Assembly: GCA_947034895.1 (NCBI GenBank)
Contig: OX344762.1
Span: 49,083,087-49,147,086, forward strand
Length of the DNA stretch: 64,000 nt
DNA from: Rhytidiadelphus loreus
Lineage: Eukaryota; Streptophyta; Bryopsida; Hypnales; Hylocomiaceae
Direction: 5' to 3'
In this document: piece after piece, positions 33,670 through 45,659 of the stretch
How positions within the stretch are numbered: position 1 is the first letter of the stretch
How the letters are laid out: every line of letters starts with the position of its first letter
The notes under the pieces: model-generated
Seen by the model: only the letters and a program-made list of their open reading frames with translations
What the model was told of the DNA's origin: nothing
Database searches by the model: none
Made by a program: the position numbers and the translations under genes

Positions 33670-35670
33670 GATGGCTCAAATTAATTCTCACGAAATCAAT
33701 GGCTTGTGATTTTTTGAGAAATCAATGGCAATTTGAAAACAAACATTTTTACAAAACAAACAATCAACGGTCTTTAAATTTTTTAAGAAAGGGACGGGGC
33801 AACTAATACAAACCAGAGGTGACAACCTCTTTTCACTGGATTGTCAAGTCATATAATTGCTTCTACAAAAATGAGTGTATGAACAAAGAGAAGTGAAAAT
33901 TTGTGTACATTGATTGAGTGTGGTTTTGTGTATAATGTTTGCATTGTTGGAAGAATTGGGCTCAATTCCTTTGTGGTCATTGGTTCATTACAAAAATTAG
34001 TTTTGTGTCTTGAGAATTCAACCAAAATTCTCATACCATTTGTTTTCATAGTGACTAGTAGTGGGACTTGCATTTGAGAGTTTTGCCTACAATGACATCA
34101 CTAGGAAATTTCATAAATTTTTTATGATGGACAATGATTAAGGTAGGTACCTTCAAATGTGTAAATTTTTAGTGTTGTGAATAGTCATTGCTATTAAATT
34201 GTTTAAATTTTATATTTTTTTGTTGGCAAATGAAAGGAAGTTTCAATGCACCAAATAACAGTGTCCAAAATAGCACATGACCTTTGCTACGGAAATGCTT
34301 GGCATATAATCTCTTTATACCTCCCCCCCTTCCCCAAATAATCCTAAACCTATTCCCAAATTCCTATCTAATAATTTTTATGATAACTTAAAAATCACCA
34401 AAGCTAGCTTCAACATAGTATAAATGATAAATGGTCACTCCAAATGTCTTGAAACTTTGCAACAATGTAGATTAGCTTGTCAAGTATTTACATTTCAATT
34501 CTCAATCAAATCTAAGATATTGATCAATTTTGGTGAAGATTTTCTTACTATTGACTTCTAATCCTTCCCACAATAACCTAGAAATTGTCATAGCTAGCTT
34601 CAAGTCAATATAAGTGATATATTAATCCAAATGTCTTGAAATTGTGCCAAAATATAGATCAACAAGTCAAATACTCAAATATCAATTTTCATCTAAATCT
34701 AAAATATTGACCAACTTTGGTGGACATTTCTTCGCAAGTGATTTTTTTCCAATTCATGGCCTCCACATCCCAATTGAATACTAGTAGGTCCCATATCCAT
34801 TGTAAATATTGACTTTTTTTCCAAGCCACGACTTACTTGTATTTTGTATATAACTAGTAGTTTCCATATCCATTGTGGACAAGTTTCTGATACAAGATAG
34901 TAGATAAATCAATAAAAATATCAAACAAGTTTCATAGCAATATAACAAAAACTCAATAAGATTGAAGCTCCAAAATATACCCTTTTTAGTTGCTTTAGAT
35001 TCCAAACACCTTGAAAACTCATATTTGTTTCTTCATAATAGACCTAGATTTCAAAATTGGTATTACAGTAGATCAACTATCCAAAAACTCAATCCCAGAA
35101 TTTTGCCTTGATCAAACACTTTATCAAAACACAACCCAAAATTTGTCACATCAATGCTTCCTTCAATAGTAAATCATTAACAAACATTCAACTTAGCACC
35201 CAAGTGCATTCCACACCTCACATCCCACTGAGAACCAAGAGAGAGATAAGGAACTACTCCTTGCCTCTAAGTAGGCAACCACAACCTTAGGCTGTTAGCA
35301 ATTGGTTAATCCTAACCTACCCTATCCCTAACAACTACAAACCAACTGGTTATTAATCAACAACTAATAAAAACAACTAACAAGAACTTCCAACACTACA
35401 TATATCCTTTAATATACAAATATGATTGCTTCAACTAATAGATAGCCTACATCACGACAAGATACCATTTGGATGCCATATACAAAAGTTATGAAAAATC
35501 AAAGCTTTTTTAGGTAGAGTTTCTATAATTGTTTCTTCAATAGAGATACATATTGACTTTAGAGATGTTCACAAAGTGATGACAACGGTTATAGACAAAG
35601 CGCTTCGGGGGTACCCACCTTATGTAGGAATGTTAGACTATCATATTATAAAAGTAATATGCTTGGCCAT
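33670..35670. other. AT-rich stretch without gene
   Basis: No coding frame longer than 75 codons and no clear mobile-element boundary. Two loosely related blocks, 34375-34535 and 34555-34705 (GCTAGCTTCAA, AGTCAA and ATCAATTTTCATC-like words), suggest an old tandem duplication. Confidence 0.45.
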
Positions 35671-35674
35671 CCAT

Positions 35675-35688
35675 ACTTTAAGTTAGGC

Positions 35689-35732
<44 letters not shown>

Positions 35733-35940
35733 TTACATGGACATCTCTAGAATCTTGTGTCCCTTAGTCGTGTTCTTGGTATTGTCGGAAAGCTCTCTAA
35801 GAAAAGGGATGCATAGGCTTTGTTTTATGGCGTTCCAACTCACGGCAAAAAAAATATTGAATTTCAAAGTTTTTAAGAATTAAAAAAATTGAATTTTTAT
35901 TTTTATTTTTATTTTGACTGTGGCAATGGCACACCAGTTT
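35675..35940 (+). repeat. Third copy of the TTGTTACA repeat with long poly(T)
   Basis: TTTAAGTTAGGCTA leads into about 40 T residues, then TGTTACATGGACATCTC, a TTCTTGGTATTGTCGG core and a GACTGTGGCAATGGCACA right end, matching the tandem copies at 12690-13207. The T tract has expanded only in this copy. Confidence 0.65.
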
Positions 35941-36133
35941 GTTATGGGAATGACACTCATTTCCAAATAATTCTCACTATTGTCCAATCCCTTAAAAAAT
36001 AGGCGTGGTACCTAAACTATTAATCTCTTGATGTTATGAACACCCTCACCTTATAAAGTGTTGGTAGGTATCAAATTTTATTTATTTATCGTTTGGCTTT
36101 GGAAGGCATCAGAAGGTTGAAAATTATGGGAAC

Positions 36134-37272
36134 TAAGGTAGGAGGTCCATAAACCGCTCATCTAAGAGCTGAAGCTGACTTTTGGGGAGGTAGAACTTCT
36201 TAAAATATTTTTCAGTAAATTTTTCTTGAAAGGCAAGAGAAATTGGCATCTAAGGTAGAATCACCCATTCCCAACCAGGGATGAGTCTCCAACATGTAGA
36301 GGTAATCTAATTCCAACCAAGTAAGCTGTTTTTGTGGACTACTAAATTTAATCACGAGCACAATATACAAGGCTGCAAGGAACAATTAAGGTAGAAGCCC
36401 CCATAGTCAACTGATTAAGCAATTGGAGACATGATCTAGGATAGTACAAGGCAAAGCAAATATTTTCAGAGGTGTAGGGATAAAAATGAGGAGGATTGCA
36501 AAAACTTTGGTAATTTTATCACTTGAATTGAAATTACTATGAATTTTGAAAGGCAAAAAGTGCTTCAGACCCATTGCCGATCTGTAGACTCTCCTAATTT
36601 TGATCACTCAAAAACTACCTTCTTATTTATAGCTTTCTACTTTCTAATTCACTAATTTGGGACATATGTCAATAACTTATGAGTCCCAATTTTGAAATGG
36701 AGAAAAAAAAACATTTTTGCTGTGGTTGGAAATAAATTAGTCTATAGGTTGGTTATTGGACCCCGGTTGGGAATAGGTGGTTCTACCTTATTACATGCCA
36801 TGTGTTTATTTTGAAATTTGTACACATGAGTAGGAAGTAATCTTGTCTATGATTGGAATTGCAGAACTCTAAATGTTGGGTATGGGTTGGGAACACTTTA
36901 TGCCTTCTAAAATTCACAGAAATTTCAGTTTTGAAAATAAAATTTTGAAAATTTTGCAAAACTATATTTTCTACGTTCCTACATAGGAAAAATTTCCATT
37001 CCACTCAACTATTACCCATCTGTCCCACATATGCTTATTTGATCGGTTATGGGCAGCCTTATCTTAACCCAAGTTGTTTCATATTTTTTGAAGCTTTGTA
37101 GGATTAGTTATGAATTTCTGAAATTGCAGAAAAGTGCATTTTCGTGGGCTCTAAAACCGACCACCTCCTCAAATGCACACCACTTGTACATTGGAAAGTG
37201 CAAAATGTACCTCTAGAGCCTAATCGGTTTTAGAACCCACTCCATTTTAGGACCTCCTAGGCCCCTACCTTA
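36134..37272 (-). mobile_element. TA-type MITE interrupted by a nested element
   Basis: Ends TAAGGTAGGAGGTCC at 36134 and its complement, slightly altered, at 37272. Apart from the insertion 36251-37066 it matches 56317-56633 on the opposite strand nearly base for base. The outer element alone is about 320 bp and non-coding. Confidence 0.75.
36251..37066. mobile_element. Nested element with proven TA duplication
   Basis: The intact relative (56317-56633, complement) reads GGCATCTAATCCAAG; here the text is GGCATC-TA-insert-TA-ACCCAAG. The target TA is thus doubled, as in Tc1/mariner-type (Stowaway-like) insertions. The insert starts AGGTAGAATCACCC and ends GGGCAGCCTTATCT. A second inward-facing AGGTAGAA end at 36790 suggests that it is itself composite. 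Confidence 0.7.
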
Positions 37273-37314
37273 ATATAATTAATGATGAACTTTCAGAACA
37301 AAGCTACAGAATTG

Positions 37315-37500
37315 ACTGTGCTTGATCATAGCAGTTTGCCGGATTTGCCAGAAATGTATGTATCCGGGATTTTCCCGGTGTCATGTCTGATGTCTGGTAT
37401 GATTATCCCCGGACCCAACCGGCTCTTTAGTACGGACTACATGGGAGTCTGCGGTTCCTGATCCGGGAATTTGCTTTTCCAGATGATGTTTTGGGGGGGT
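37315..37500. other. CCGG-rich fragment
   Basis: A short GC-richer patch with GCCGGATTTGCC, TATCCGGG, CCCGGTGTC and TAGTACGGAC. The last word also occurs near the start of the 17107-20482 insertion (TTAGTACGGACC). It may be a remnant of a related CCGG-rich element, but alignable length is small. Confidence 0.3.
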
Positions 37501-37601
37501 CACTTTCCCACTGAAATCTGAACAATACTAAATGCTATATAAATTTATTTATTTTAGAACACCCGCATAACTAGAAAAGAATCATATGAATTGGGCTTTT
37601 A

Positions 37602-37821
37602 TTAACCCATAAATGATGCAGAGGAAAATTTTCGGCCAATGAATGATAAAGAATCTCTCCATGTAGGACATAAATGTAATTATTCATCCTCCAAATTTTG
37701 TGTGGAAAGGGAAGATCATCTACAATAGTTTGTCTTCTAATGAGTACTTTTTCATTTTTTTTAAGCCAACAATTCACACGGTGATATTTCCATGGTGACC
37801 AGCCCAACGTTCAAGGGTTAA
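37602..37821 (-). mobile_element. Short TTAA-bounded unit with coding-like text, copy 2
   Basis: It lies between TTAACCCATAAATG and the complement of TTAACCCTTGAACG. On the minus strand an open frame of 78 codons (37571-37807) stays open through the whole unit and contains RQTIVDDLPFPHK and VLHGEIL, matching the broken frame of 23370-23598. Related flanks of about 70 bp (TGCTATA...GGGCTTTTATTAA) stand on both sides at 37532-37605 and 37818-37889. Confidence 0.5.
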
Positions 37822-37889
37822 TGCTATAATTTTATTTATTTTTAAACCACATAACTTGAAAGGAATCATATGAGTAGGGCTTTTATTAA

Positions 37890-39860
37890 TGTGGGATTTT
37901 AGCACTATATAATAAAATCCGCGTTAATAAGAGTCGCTTCACATGAGAGGTAGGAAGATGGGCAACAAGTACATTTTTTTATTGTGATTGGTTGCGTATG
38001 CAAATGGGATTTTATATTAGAGAAGTAGGAAGGGAGCACATCAATGATAAAGTAGTTGAATGATGTGTCCTGCCACTGGCAACAAAATTCTTCAAGAGGA
38101 TTTTGGTTGGATGGTACTTGTAGTGTGGCACTTCTTTACGAGGATTTGGGATTCTTGTATAGCTTGTTTGGAGGATGTTTGTAGTATTTGTATTTGAATA
38201 GTTGGAGCATTGAAGCATCTCTACGCAAGGGTCAACAAGGAAGTGGCAACAACTTTTATAAATGTGGCAAGAAAATAGAAACCCAAGATTCCACCATTGA
38301 CATTAATTTTCCACAAATTAAGGCCACACTCCAAGTTTAGTAAAACATCAACATGTTACTAACTTTGAAAATTATAATAGATTCTTCTTCACCTACAACT
38401 GCACATGACAACCATAGGATAAGGAATGTGAACCGGGATGTGAACTTGCCCCCTTGGACTAATCATGGCATTACTTATGTCAAGGTGACTTTGTTTTCAT
38501 TAATCAAATTACACTCAAAGTGTCTCGACATAATAAAGCACTAAAGAGTTTTTTTCCTTCTCTACTTGTTGACCATTCCAAATTCTTGTATTTCAAAAGC
38601 TTGCCAATCATTGTCAAAGGCAAGTTAGATTACACTACATTTGAAAATTAGCAATTTCTAAGAAATCTCAACCACCTAGGCATAGTATCTACTCATGTTA
38701 AATCACTTTATTGTTTAGCAACTCTAGATGAGGGTGTCATATTTCTGCTTCTCTACAAGAACATTTTGCCCCCTTGGGATGAAGTGAATACAACCATTCA
38801 ATTATGAGCTACATGGCATTGCACCATACAAAAACTATCCTATCTTTTTTATTCAAGAGATCCACCCAAGAATCTCAATCTACTTGTGGCTTCCACTAAT
38901 AGAAACAAGGGTTGCCTCGACCAAAAAATGCCACTACAAGAAGACCCACCAATGGTCTAGTTCATCATCTGAGTTTTCTTGTGGGCCATTTTTTTGTCTA
39001 CAAGGGATATGATTCTACTTAGATTTCCTTCCAAATACTTGATTCTTACCTCTTAAGCCGAGCCTAATCTTCTTCTTCTTCAATGGTGGACCCTAAACCT
39101 CAATTTAAGAAGAAGACAACCCAATGTGATTAGATTGCACGCAATCATGCCTTGCTGTCATTCCAAAGTAAAAGACAAGCTGAATAAAAATCTGAATTCA
39201 ATCTATATGCAAAAGCAAACAAGGGAACCAAAGATAGGGTGACTTCCAAGATTTCTAGGATAACTCTCCGCCGTACGCCCATAAAGAAGATGAATCAAAA
39301 CTCTTGCTTGTTCCAAGGGAGCCGGAGATGATGTTTATGGTCATGCACCCACCGAGCAAATATCTCCACTAGCAGCAAAATTGACTCCATAGATTGAGCC
39401 CGGGGGAAGGTGTTTTGCAAGTGTACCAAGTTGACAACTGAATGCAGCATGAGTGTTTCCAAGGCTTAGCAGGCATTGGAAATTTCTATGACGACTACAA
39501 TGATGGAGCCTATCTGACACTGCTGCACCTGCAAAGCTCTGGGACTCTTGAGCAAAAATAAGGTGGGTTCCCCCAAAACTTCCACTTTTGGCTATAATTG
39601 TGCCTAGTTACTACTGGTCAAATTTTTCGTGTTTTTTCTTGTTGGCGACAAGAGAAAGGAGGTTCCGACGCATCAAAGAATGTCACATTTGAACATTGTA
39701 TGCGAAAATTATCAAGGCTCAAGCTTTTGGAAGGAAGAAGTTTTGAAATTGTTTCTTCAACATGCATACATATTGATTTTGGAGATGTGCACACAGTGAT
39801 GATGGCAATTTTAAGTAAGTTAGTATGCTCTAATAGTGCCCATGCTCTAAAAGTGATCAT
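37890..39860. other. No supported gene
   Basis: Frames are short. The 99-codon frame at 39598-39897 runs into repeat DNA. The text 38540-39440 has a slightly more complex composition than its neighbours but no open frame of note; it could be a decayed retroelement coding region. Confidence 0.4.
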
Positions 39861-39867
39861 GATACAC

Positions 39868-40125
39868 AGGTACATTTTGTTTTTTTCAATGTACTAGCAG
39901 TGTACATTTCAGGAGGTGGTTGCTTTTAGTGACCATTGCATTTCAACTTCAAAAATTAGTAACAAATTCCTCGAAGGTCCAAAAAATATGAAATGACTTG
40001 GATTAGATGCCAATTCCTTTTTTCTTCCTGTAAAAATTTACTAACAATTGCTCCAAGGAGTTTAGCTTCCCTAAAAAGGCAATCAACTCTTAAATGGTTG
40101 CTCTAAGAGCAGACTACCTTAGGGT
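39868..40125 (+). repeat. Diverged copy of the 56317-56633 element
   Basis: CAGGTACATTTTGT, CAATGTACTAGCAGTGTACA, GGAGGTGG and ACTTGGATTAGATGCCAATT occur in the order seen in 56317-56633. Ends are eroded. Confidence 0.55.
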
Positions 40126-40154
40126 GTGATTTTGGGTGTTACCACCTTAATTCA

Positions 40155-41540
40155 TAAAATTGTTTGACTATGTTTCAACAATAAATTCTCAAAATGCATT
40201 GTTTTAATGGCGAGGGTTCTTCCACAACAATGAATGAAATCTTGTTGCTAGTTTCTTTTTTCTTTTTTTTATGAAGTCCCAAGGTGGTGATATTAAATGT
40301 TATTGTGGTGCTCCAAATTTCAACATTCATCTACATATTGGATGGAAAATATCACATTAGCACATATCACATATCCATAATTTTGTTCTCATCCACAATT
40401 TGGCAATTTCATCCAAGATTTTTTTTAATTTGAATTTTTTTGGCGATTTTTAGTCCTTTCAAAACAATTTCTATCCGAGGGCATGGTGGAGGGCCCATTA
40501 CTTTGGTGCAAATGGCCGCCAAATGACCAAAACAAACCTTGTTGCTTATTGCACCTTATTGTAAGATCTATTGGTAGACTATTTCATTATGTTGTAGTAA
40601 AAAAATGGGAGGTTTTGACAACACATTGTGAGATAATAGTATTTGAAGTTGGAGAAATGTTTTTTAGGGGCATGCAAATTCCAAGAAGCTCTAATTTAGG
40701 GAGGCTCTTGCACACATTAATTTTGTATTTTTGACTGAATTTTTTTTGTTTTCTTTTTGTGATAGAGTTGGTTGCATGTTCAAAAAATTTCATCACATTT
40801 CAAATTGGAGAACATGTGCCAAAAATTCCAATAAAGACCCAACTTCAAGAAAACTCTCATACAAAGTTGATTTTCCAACAATTTTTGGCTTGCACATAAA
40901 ATAATCTCTTCAAAATGTTAATGATGGAGTTCTAAGTTTCAGGTATCTTTCAAAGAATGGGAGGGGATCATTCAAAATTTGTGACTTTGGCAAGATTGAT
41001 CAATCTATGACTTGAAACATTAGGGGCAGTTCGGCGGAAAGAAGTCGGGTCAAGTCTGACTCATTATGAATCAACGACAATGGATAAGCTTACCACATGT
41101 CAAGTTCTAATGACACCCACGTTCCTCTTCTGCTTGAAGATGTTCACCTATTCCACGAAATACAATTGTGAAATATCCAACTCTAAATCCAAAAAAATGA
41201 GAAATTTCGTTGGAAACTATTGGCCCAACTTATTTTGAATACATAGGCATGAGAAGATAAGATCTTTGTACAAGAGAGGTGGTAGGAGGTAAAGCAACCC
41301 ATGTGGGATATGTAAATTAGGATTACTAGGAGCTCATCCACTCATGTAGTTAAGTCTAATGCAGGAATTATGTTCAAAGTAGGATTTCAGACCTCATTTA
41401 GGCATAGTAGGATAACTTTTTTCAAAAAACTTTGAACTAAGTTAATGTGAAAAATCAAGCTAAATTTCATCTCCAAAAATCCGTTTGAGATTACGATACT
41501 CCAATCAAAATCTATGTACTAAGTAGAAAAAAGGGTTGGT
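40155..41540 (+). repeat. Long dispersed repeat, copy 2
   Basis: Homologous to 30998-31920 throughout, but with an insertion at 40249 and a segment at about 41030-41225 not matched in the other copy. No protein coding seen in either. Confidence 0.7.
40249..40537. mobile_element. Insertion with 8-bp duplication CTTGTTGC
   Basis: CTTGTTGC stands at 40241-40248 and 40538-40545, and once only in the paralogous repeat at 31084-31091. An 8-bp duplication fits hAT elements. The ends (TAGTTTCTTTT and, complement, GGTTTGTTTTGG) pair poorly. A CTTATTGC at 40545-40552 makes the right boundary uncertain by a few bases. Confidence 0.5.
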
Positions 41541-41853
41541 TGGGACATTTTTTTTGACATTTTCAAACATCCTCTCTGAATTTTCTCTATAACTTTGTCT
41601 TGGAGACTTGTAATCTCAAACAGATTTTTGGAGACGAAATTCAGCTCTCTTTTTCATCTTTTCTTAGTTCAAAGTTTTGTGTAAAAAGTTATTTTTCTAT
41701 GCCAAAATGAGGTATGAATTTCTACTTTGAACACAATTCTTGTTTTTGACTTCACTACAAGCGGTTGAGCTCCTACTAATCCTAATTTACATATCCCACA
41801 TGGGTTGTTTTACTTCCTACCACCCCTCTTCTATAAAACAGCTTGTCTTCCAC
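41250..41853. repeat. Long inverted repeat (foldback), arms about 260 bp
   Basis: The arm at about 41250-41515 is mirrored at about 41590-41853: the left reads GTGGGATATGTAAATTAGGA, the right TCCTAATTTACATATCCCAC; TAGGAGCTCA/TGAGCTCCTA and AATCCGTTTGAGATTAC/GTAATCTCAAACAGATT also pair. About 75 bp separate the arms. The left arm is the end of the 40155-41540 repeat. A third, diverged copy lies near 10270-10480. Confidence 0.7.
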
Positions 41854-42312
41854 TTCCACACGCACGAAATGAGTGGCTTTTCAAGCTCTATTGGGTGGTT
41901 GATAGATATAAAATTTAATTATATTTAGTTTTAAGTTTACAAAATTATTCTTCATACAGCAATATTCTCTTAGCCGCCCTTTCTTGTACTTTGTCTTCAA
42001 TGTATGGGTCTTCAAAAAGTTGTCAGAAACAAGCTGATTTGAACTTGAGTAGAGAATCTGCCACAGGCCTTGTCCTCTCTCCTTTAGGCATTGTGATGAA
42101 AATTTGGTTTCAGTGTAAACTAATCTTGCCCATGCCGTCTCATGTCCATTAAAAATGATATTTTCCCCATAACTCTATATGGATAAATTTACAAGATACT
42201 CCTCATCTCCACATCCAAAAAAACTATTCAGAAAATATAAAGAACATATTGATTCTCAATAAGCTACCCAAAATTGTTATGTTGCTAATTTTTTTTCTTG
42301 GTTTGATCTTTT

Positions 42313-42334
42313 CTTTAGGGGTTAACCCCTAAAG
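42313..42334. repeat. 22-bp perfect palindrome at an element junction
   Basis: CTTTAGGGG-TTAA-CCCCTAAAG reads the same on both strands. It is the left end of the 42322 element fused, through one shared TTAA, to what looks like the right end of another element. Confidence 0.8.
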
Positions 42335-43253
42335 CACGAGGGCCGTTCTTTTGTCAAAAACTACTCAAAACTGCCATTTTTGCTGCATTCATCCAAAAAA
42401 ACAAAAAAAATACTTTTTTTAGAATCTAACCGTAGGATCTTGTACTTTACTAGTCTAGTATCACGTGGTAAAAATTTCATGGAGTTTGACTGTACAGATT
42501 GGAAGATATTAGCATTCAAAGTTGAAAAAAGAAAGTTTTTTTGAACACTAGCCTGCAGTTTCAGATGACTTTGAATGCCATTTGGGGAAAAAAATTACAT
42601 CATGGACCTTGAATTTAAAAAAAATTGTGTTGAAGAATTGAGTTGAAAGTCTAGAAATTAAAAAAAAAAAAAAAAATGATTGATTTTCATTCTTTAAAAA
42701 ATTGTTCAGTACAAGTAGGTCCAAGATTGAAAGAAAAACTAAATCTTTAATAGCTCTAATATGGGATTGAAACACAATAATCTCAATGGTGAGATTGTTC
42801 TAAATAGAAAAGTTAACCTTGTCAAACAATTTTTTTTGAAAAATTGTGAAAATTGCATTCAGAATTGAATCCTATAAGTTATTTTTTCTAGAAGATGCTC
42901 AAATTGCCCGAAAAACAAGATTGTTCATAACTTTCACATTACTAATCCAAATGGAATGAATCAAAGCTTCACATGTAGACAAAAATATGATCTTTAAGAA
43001 GAAAAAAATTTAAAAATTAATTTCAAATTTTTGTAGATTTATTTTTCTGCCCGGTGACATGTAAATTATGTTTAAGATGCCATAACTTTTTCTCTCAGGC
43101 ACCAATTGAAATAAAATTTATATTCCCACGAAGCTCATAAGTTTTCCTATCTTATGGGAAAGTTTCAAAAAAATTCACTGAAAATTGAGATCATAGGAAC
43201 TTGCCCGAAATCCATTTTGTCCCCCGAGGGAACAATGGTCCTTTAGGGGTTAA
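42322..43253. mobile_element. TTAA-bounded element, 932 bp
   Basis: Left end TTAACCCCTAAAGCAC; right end complement TTAACCCCTAAAGGACC. The interior shares AAACTGCCATTTTTGC, AATCTAACCGTAGGAT and GTGGTAAAAATTTCA with 46949-47879 (opposite strand), and weaker with 57081 and 63732. An A tract lies at 42660-42676. No transposase. Confidence 0.75.
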
Positions 43254-43553
43254 TGAGACTCTCTTTCTCCAGTTTTTTGTTTTTTCATGTGTTACAGAAA
43301 GAAATCTTGAGGAAGCTATATATGTCCATGAAAACAGATGAAACCTACAATACATGGATGGAATATTTTTTATTCGTTCAAAAGAGTATACATTCATCCA
43401 AAATAGAGCGATACCACCCCAAGATTTGTTAGTATATTGTGATTTTATGCTCTACGTTAGCATGAATAGCTTGTAAATATTCCCTGGAAAAAAAATCATC
43501 GCTTTTTAGTCAAAAGAAATCACTCCAAAAAAACCCATGTCTCTTTCTCTCTC

Positions 43554-43715
43554 TTAACCCTTAGAGCATCCCCACTGGGGGTCCTCCGTATCCCTATCCG
43601 GATGAAATTCATCCGAATAGGGAAGCAACCCCTCCCATTGGGGTCCCGTATCCCTAAATATTTAGGGACGGGGGGTGCCAATTCCCCAAACCAGGTGGGA
43701 TATAGGGAACTGGGT
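43554..43715. mobile_element. TTAA-element end carrying a truncated PIF-like MITE
   Basis: TTAACCCTTA at 43554 is followed at once by GAGCATCCCCACTGGGG, the left end of the MITE family of 7768 and 59767. The MITE keeps TATCCCTATCCGGATG, CCTAAATATTTAGGGA and AATTCCCCAAA but has lost its right half after about 43711. No right end is found before 43800. Confidence 0.6.
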
Positions 43716-44745
43716 TTCAGTAAACCCAATCCTCAATTCACCTCGATTTGTGACGATTTGACCCTGTTGCTTGATGTGGAAGGTAAACTGAGCTCATTGT
43801 CTAACTGACCAGCATTGCTGAAATGAGGCACATACGTGCTAATATGAAATTACAAATTCATAATTTAAATAACGAGTTGAATGAATTAATAATTATGCTA
43901 ATTTATTTATTTTTGGACTTCTTTTAAATAATTAATTGATACTAACAAAAATGTTGCTAACCTAAAATAATTAACAAGCGTAATTTATGAGCATGATTAA
44001 AGAGTTGAAGACATTTATATAATGAACAATAATATTTTGTTGTTCCACACTAATTTCTTGACATGTGACAATTAAAACAGTTTACAATGATTGAATTAGT
44101 AGCAATAAAGTTTTTTAGAGTACCTTAGTGTTTCCAAAATTATTAAATTCCCTTATAGAGTACATTGTAGAGGATGGAGCTCTTGTACTCATGAAATAAA
44201 TCATTGGTGTTTTCTTTTTCTTTTATTAATTATGACAAGTGATTTTATTTTTTTGTCAATCTTTGATCAATTTATGCAAGTGATGTATCGCACCACATTA
44301 CATTTAATTAGTGCCCTTAAATTTTCCAAGTATATGTTCTCTCTTGTTTGTAAGAGAGGTGACAATGTTTTAATCGATTTCTTAATTTATTCTACATCTT
44401 CTTCTAGAAAATTTCATAGTTATTAAATTAATCCAACATCAGTTTATTTTCAAATTATTGTAATGAGTTGAATTCTACTTTTTTAATCAATATTAGCATA
44501 TAAATCAATCACCTAATTAAGAATGTAATCATATCAAGTGTACTTTCTACTCCAATAGGAAATTCTGAAAGATTAGTAAATTTCAATCTTTTATGGCACT
44601 ATGAACCTTGAATCTATAATAAGCATGGTCTGTTGATTTTATAATTTTAGAGTGACACAATAACTTTGGTTTACACCATGATGTACAGTAAGGTCTACTT
44701 CATTTACGATTTTTTGCATTCAAAGGGAAAAAATGATTGCTGCCA

Positions 44746-45300
44746 TTCACTGCTACCATGTTCGACGCCCTCCCTAGGGCTGAAAAATTGTTATTTCATC
44801 ATGGGCAATTTTTTTCACAAGAGCATCTCTATGTTAATAACATATGTGCCAAATTTCAAGGCCAACAGATTTGCACATAAAAAGATATTCACAATCTACC
44901 AACATGTGTAGTTGTGAGAAAGTTTCAATGATACCAACTTTGACACCCTCCCAAAGATTGAGAAATTAAAACGTGGCCATGAATTTTTGTTATGAGATCA
45001 TGTCAATGTTGGTAATTTGTGTGACAAATTTCAAGTTCAAAGGATTTTCCCATTAAAAGATATCTGAAATCTACAAACAAATGTAGTTCTTAGAAATTAT
45101 TTCACGACTATACATGTTGGTAGATTTCAAATATCTTTTTCTAGGCAAATCTTTTAAACTTGAAATTTGGCACACATATTATCAACATAGAGGTGATCTC
45201 ATGAAAAAAATCTCATGATAATTAAACAATTTTTCTGCCTTTAGGAAGGTGTCAAAGTAGGCACCAGTGAAATTGTTTCTCTCAACTACATTTGTGATTG
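44746..45300. repeat. Three 178-bp units, the third inverted
   Basis: Unit 1 starts TTCACTGCTACC at 44746, unit 2 TTCAATGATACCAAC at 44924, and unit 3 runs backwards from 45101 to about 45271. All hold a GACRCCCTCCC block, a CAAATTTCAAG block, AAAAGATAT and AATCTAC. The meeting point of units 2 and 3 is a head-to-head junction, so the region can fold on itself. A fourth partial inverted unit follows to about 45300. Confidence 0.75.
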
Positions 45301-45659
45301 ATGTGGACAATTACATTGTTTTATGTGCAAGTGTAGTCACTAATTAATTTATTGATTGGTGTGTACTTAAATGAAATTTAACCTACTTATGATAAGTTGA
45401 AAATAAATTGATATTGAATTTATTTGATAACTCTGGCCTTTTTTTAAAAGAAAAGAACATTGAGGACAAATTTGGAAATAAATGAAAACACTCTTTCTTT
45501 GTTACAAGAAATATAAACCACTATGAAAAATGTAATAATGTAATTTTTATGTAAATGTAGAGGGTACACCTCCTAAACTAATTAAATAAATAATTGGTGA
45601 ATTATTTGAGTTTAATTGTATTGCATGAACTAAACATTTATACAAACAGTAGAAAAAAA

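Noticed and set aside
33480..33670. Coding frame of 72 codons
   Set aside because: Produced by a low-complexity TATTC/TGTAT tract.
35695..35731. Poly(T) as the tail of a minus-strand retroposon
   Set aside because: The sister copies at 12690-13207 have only a short T/G tract at this place, so it is a local expansion.
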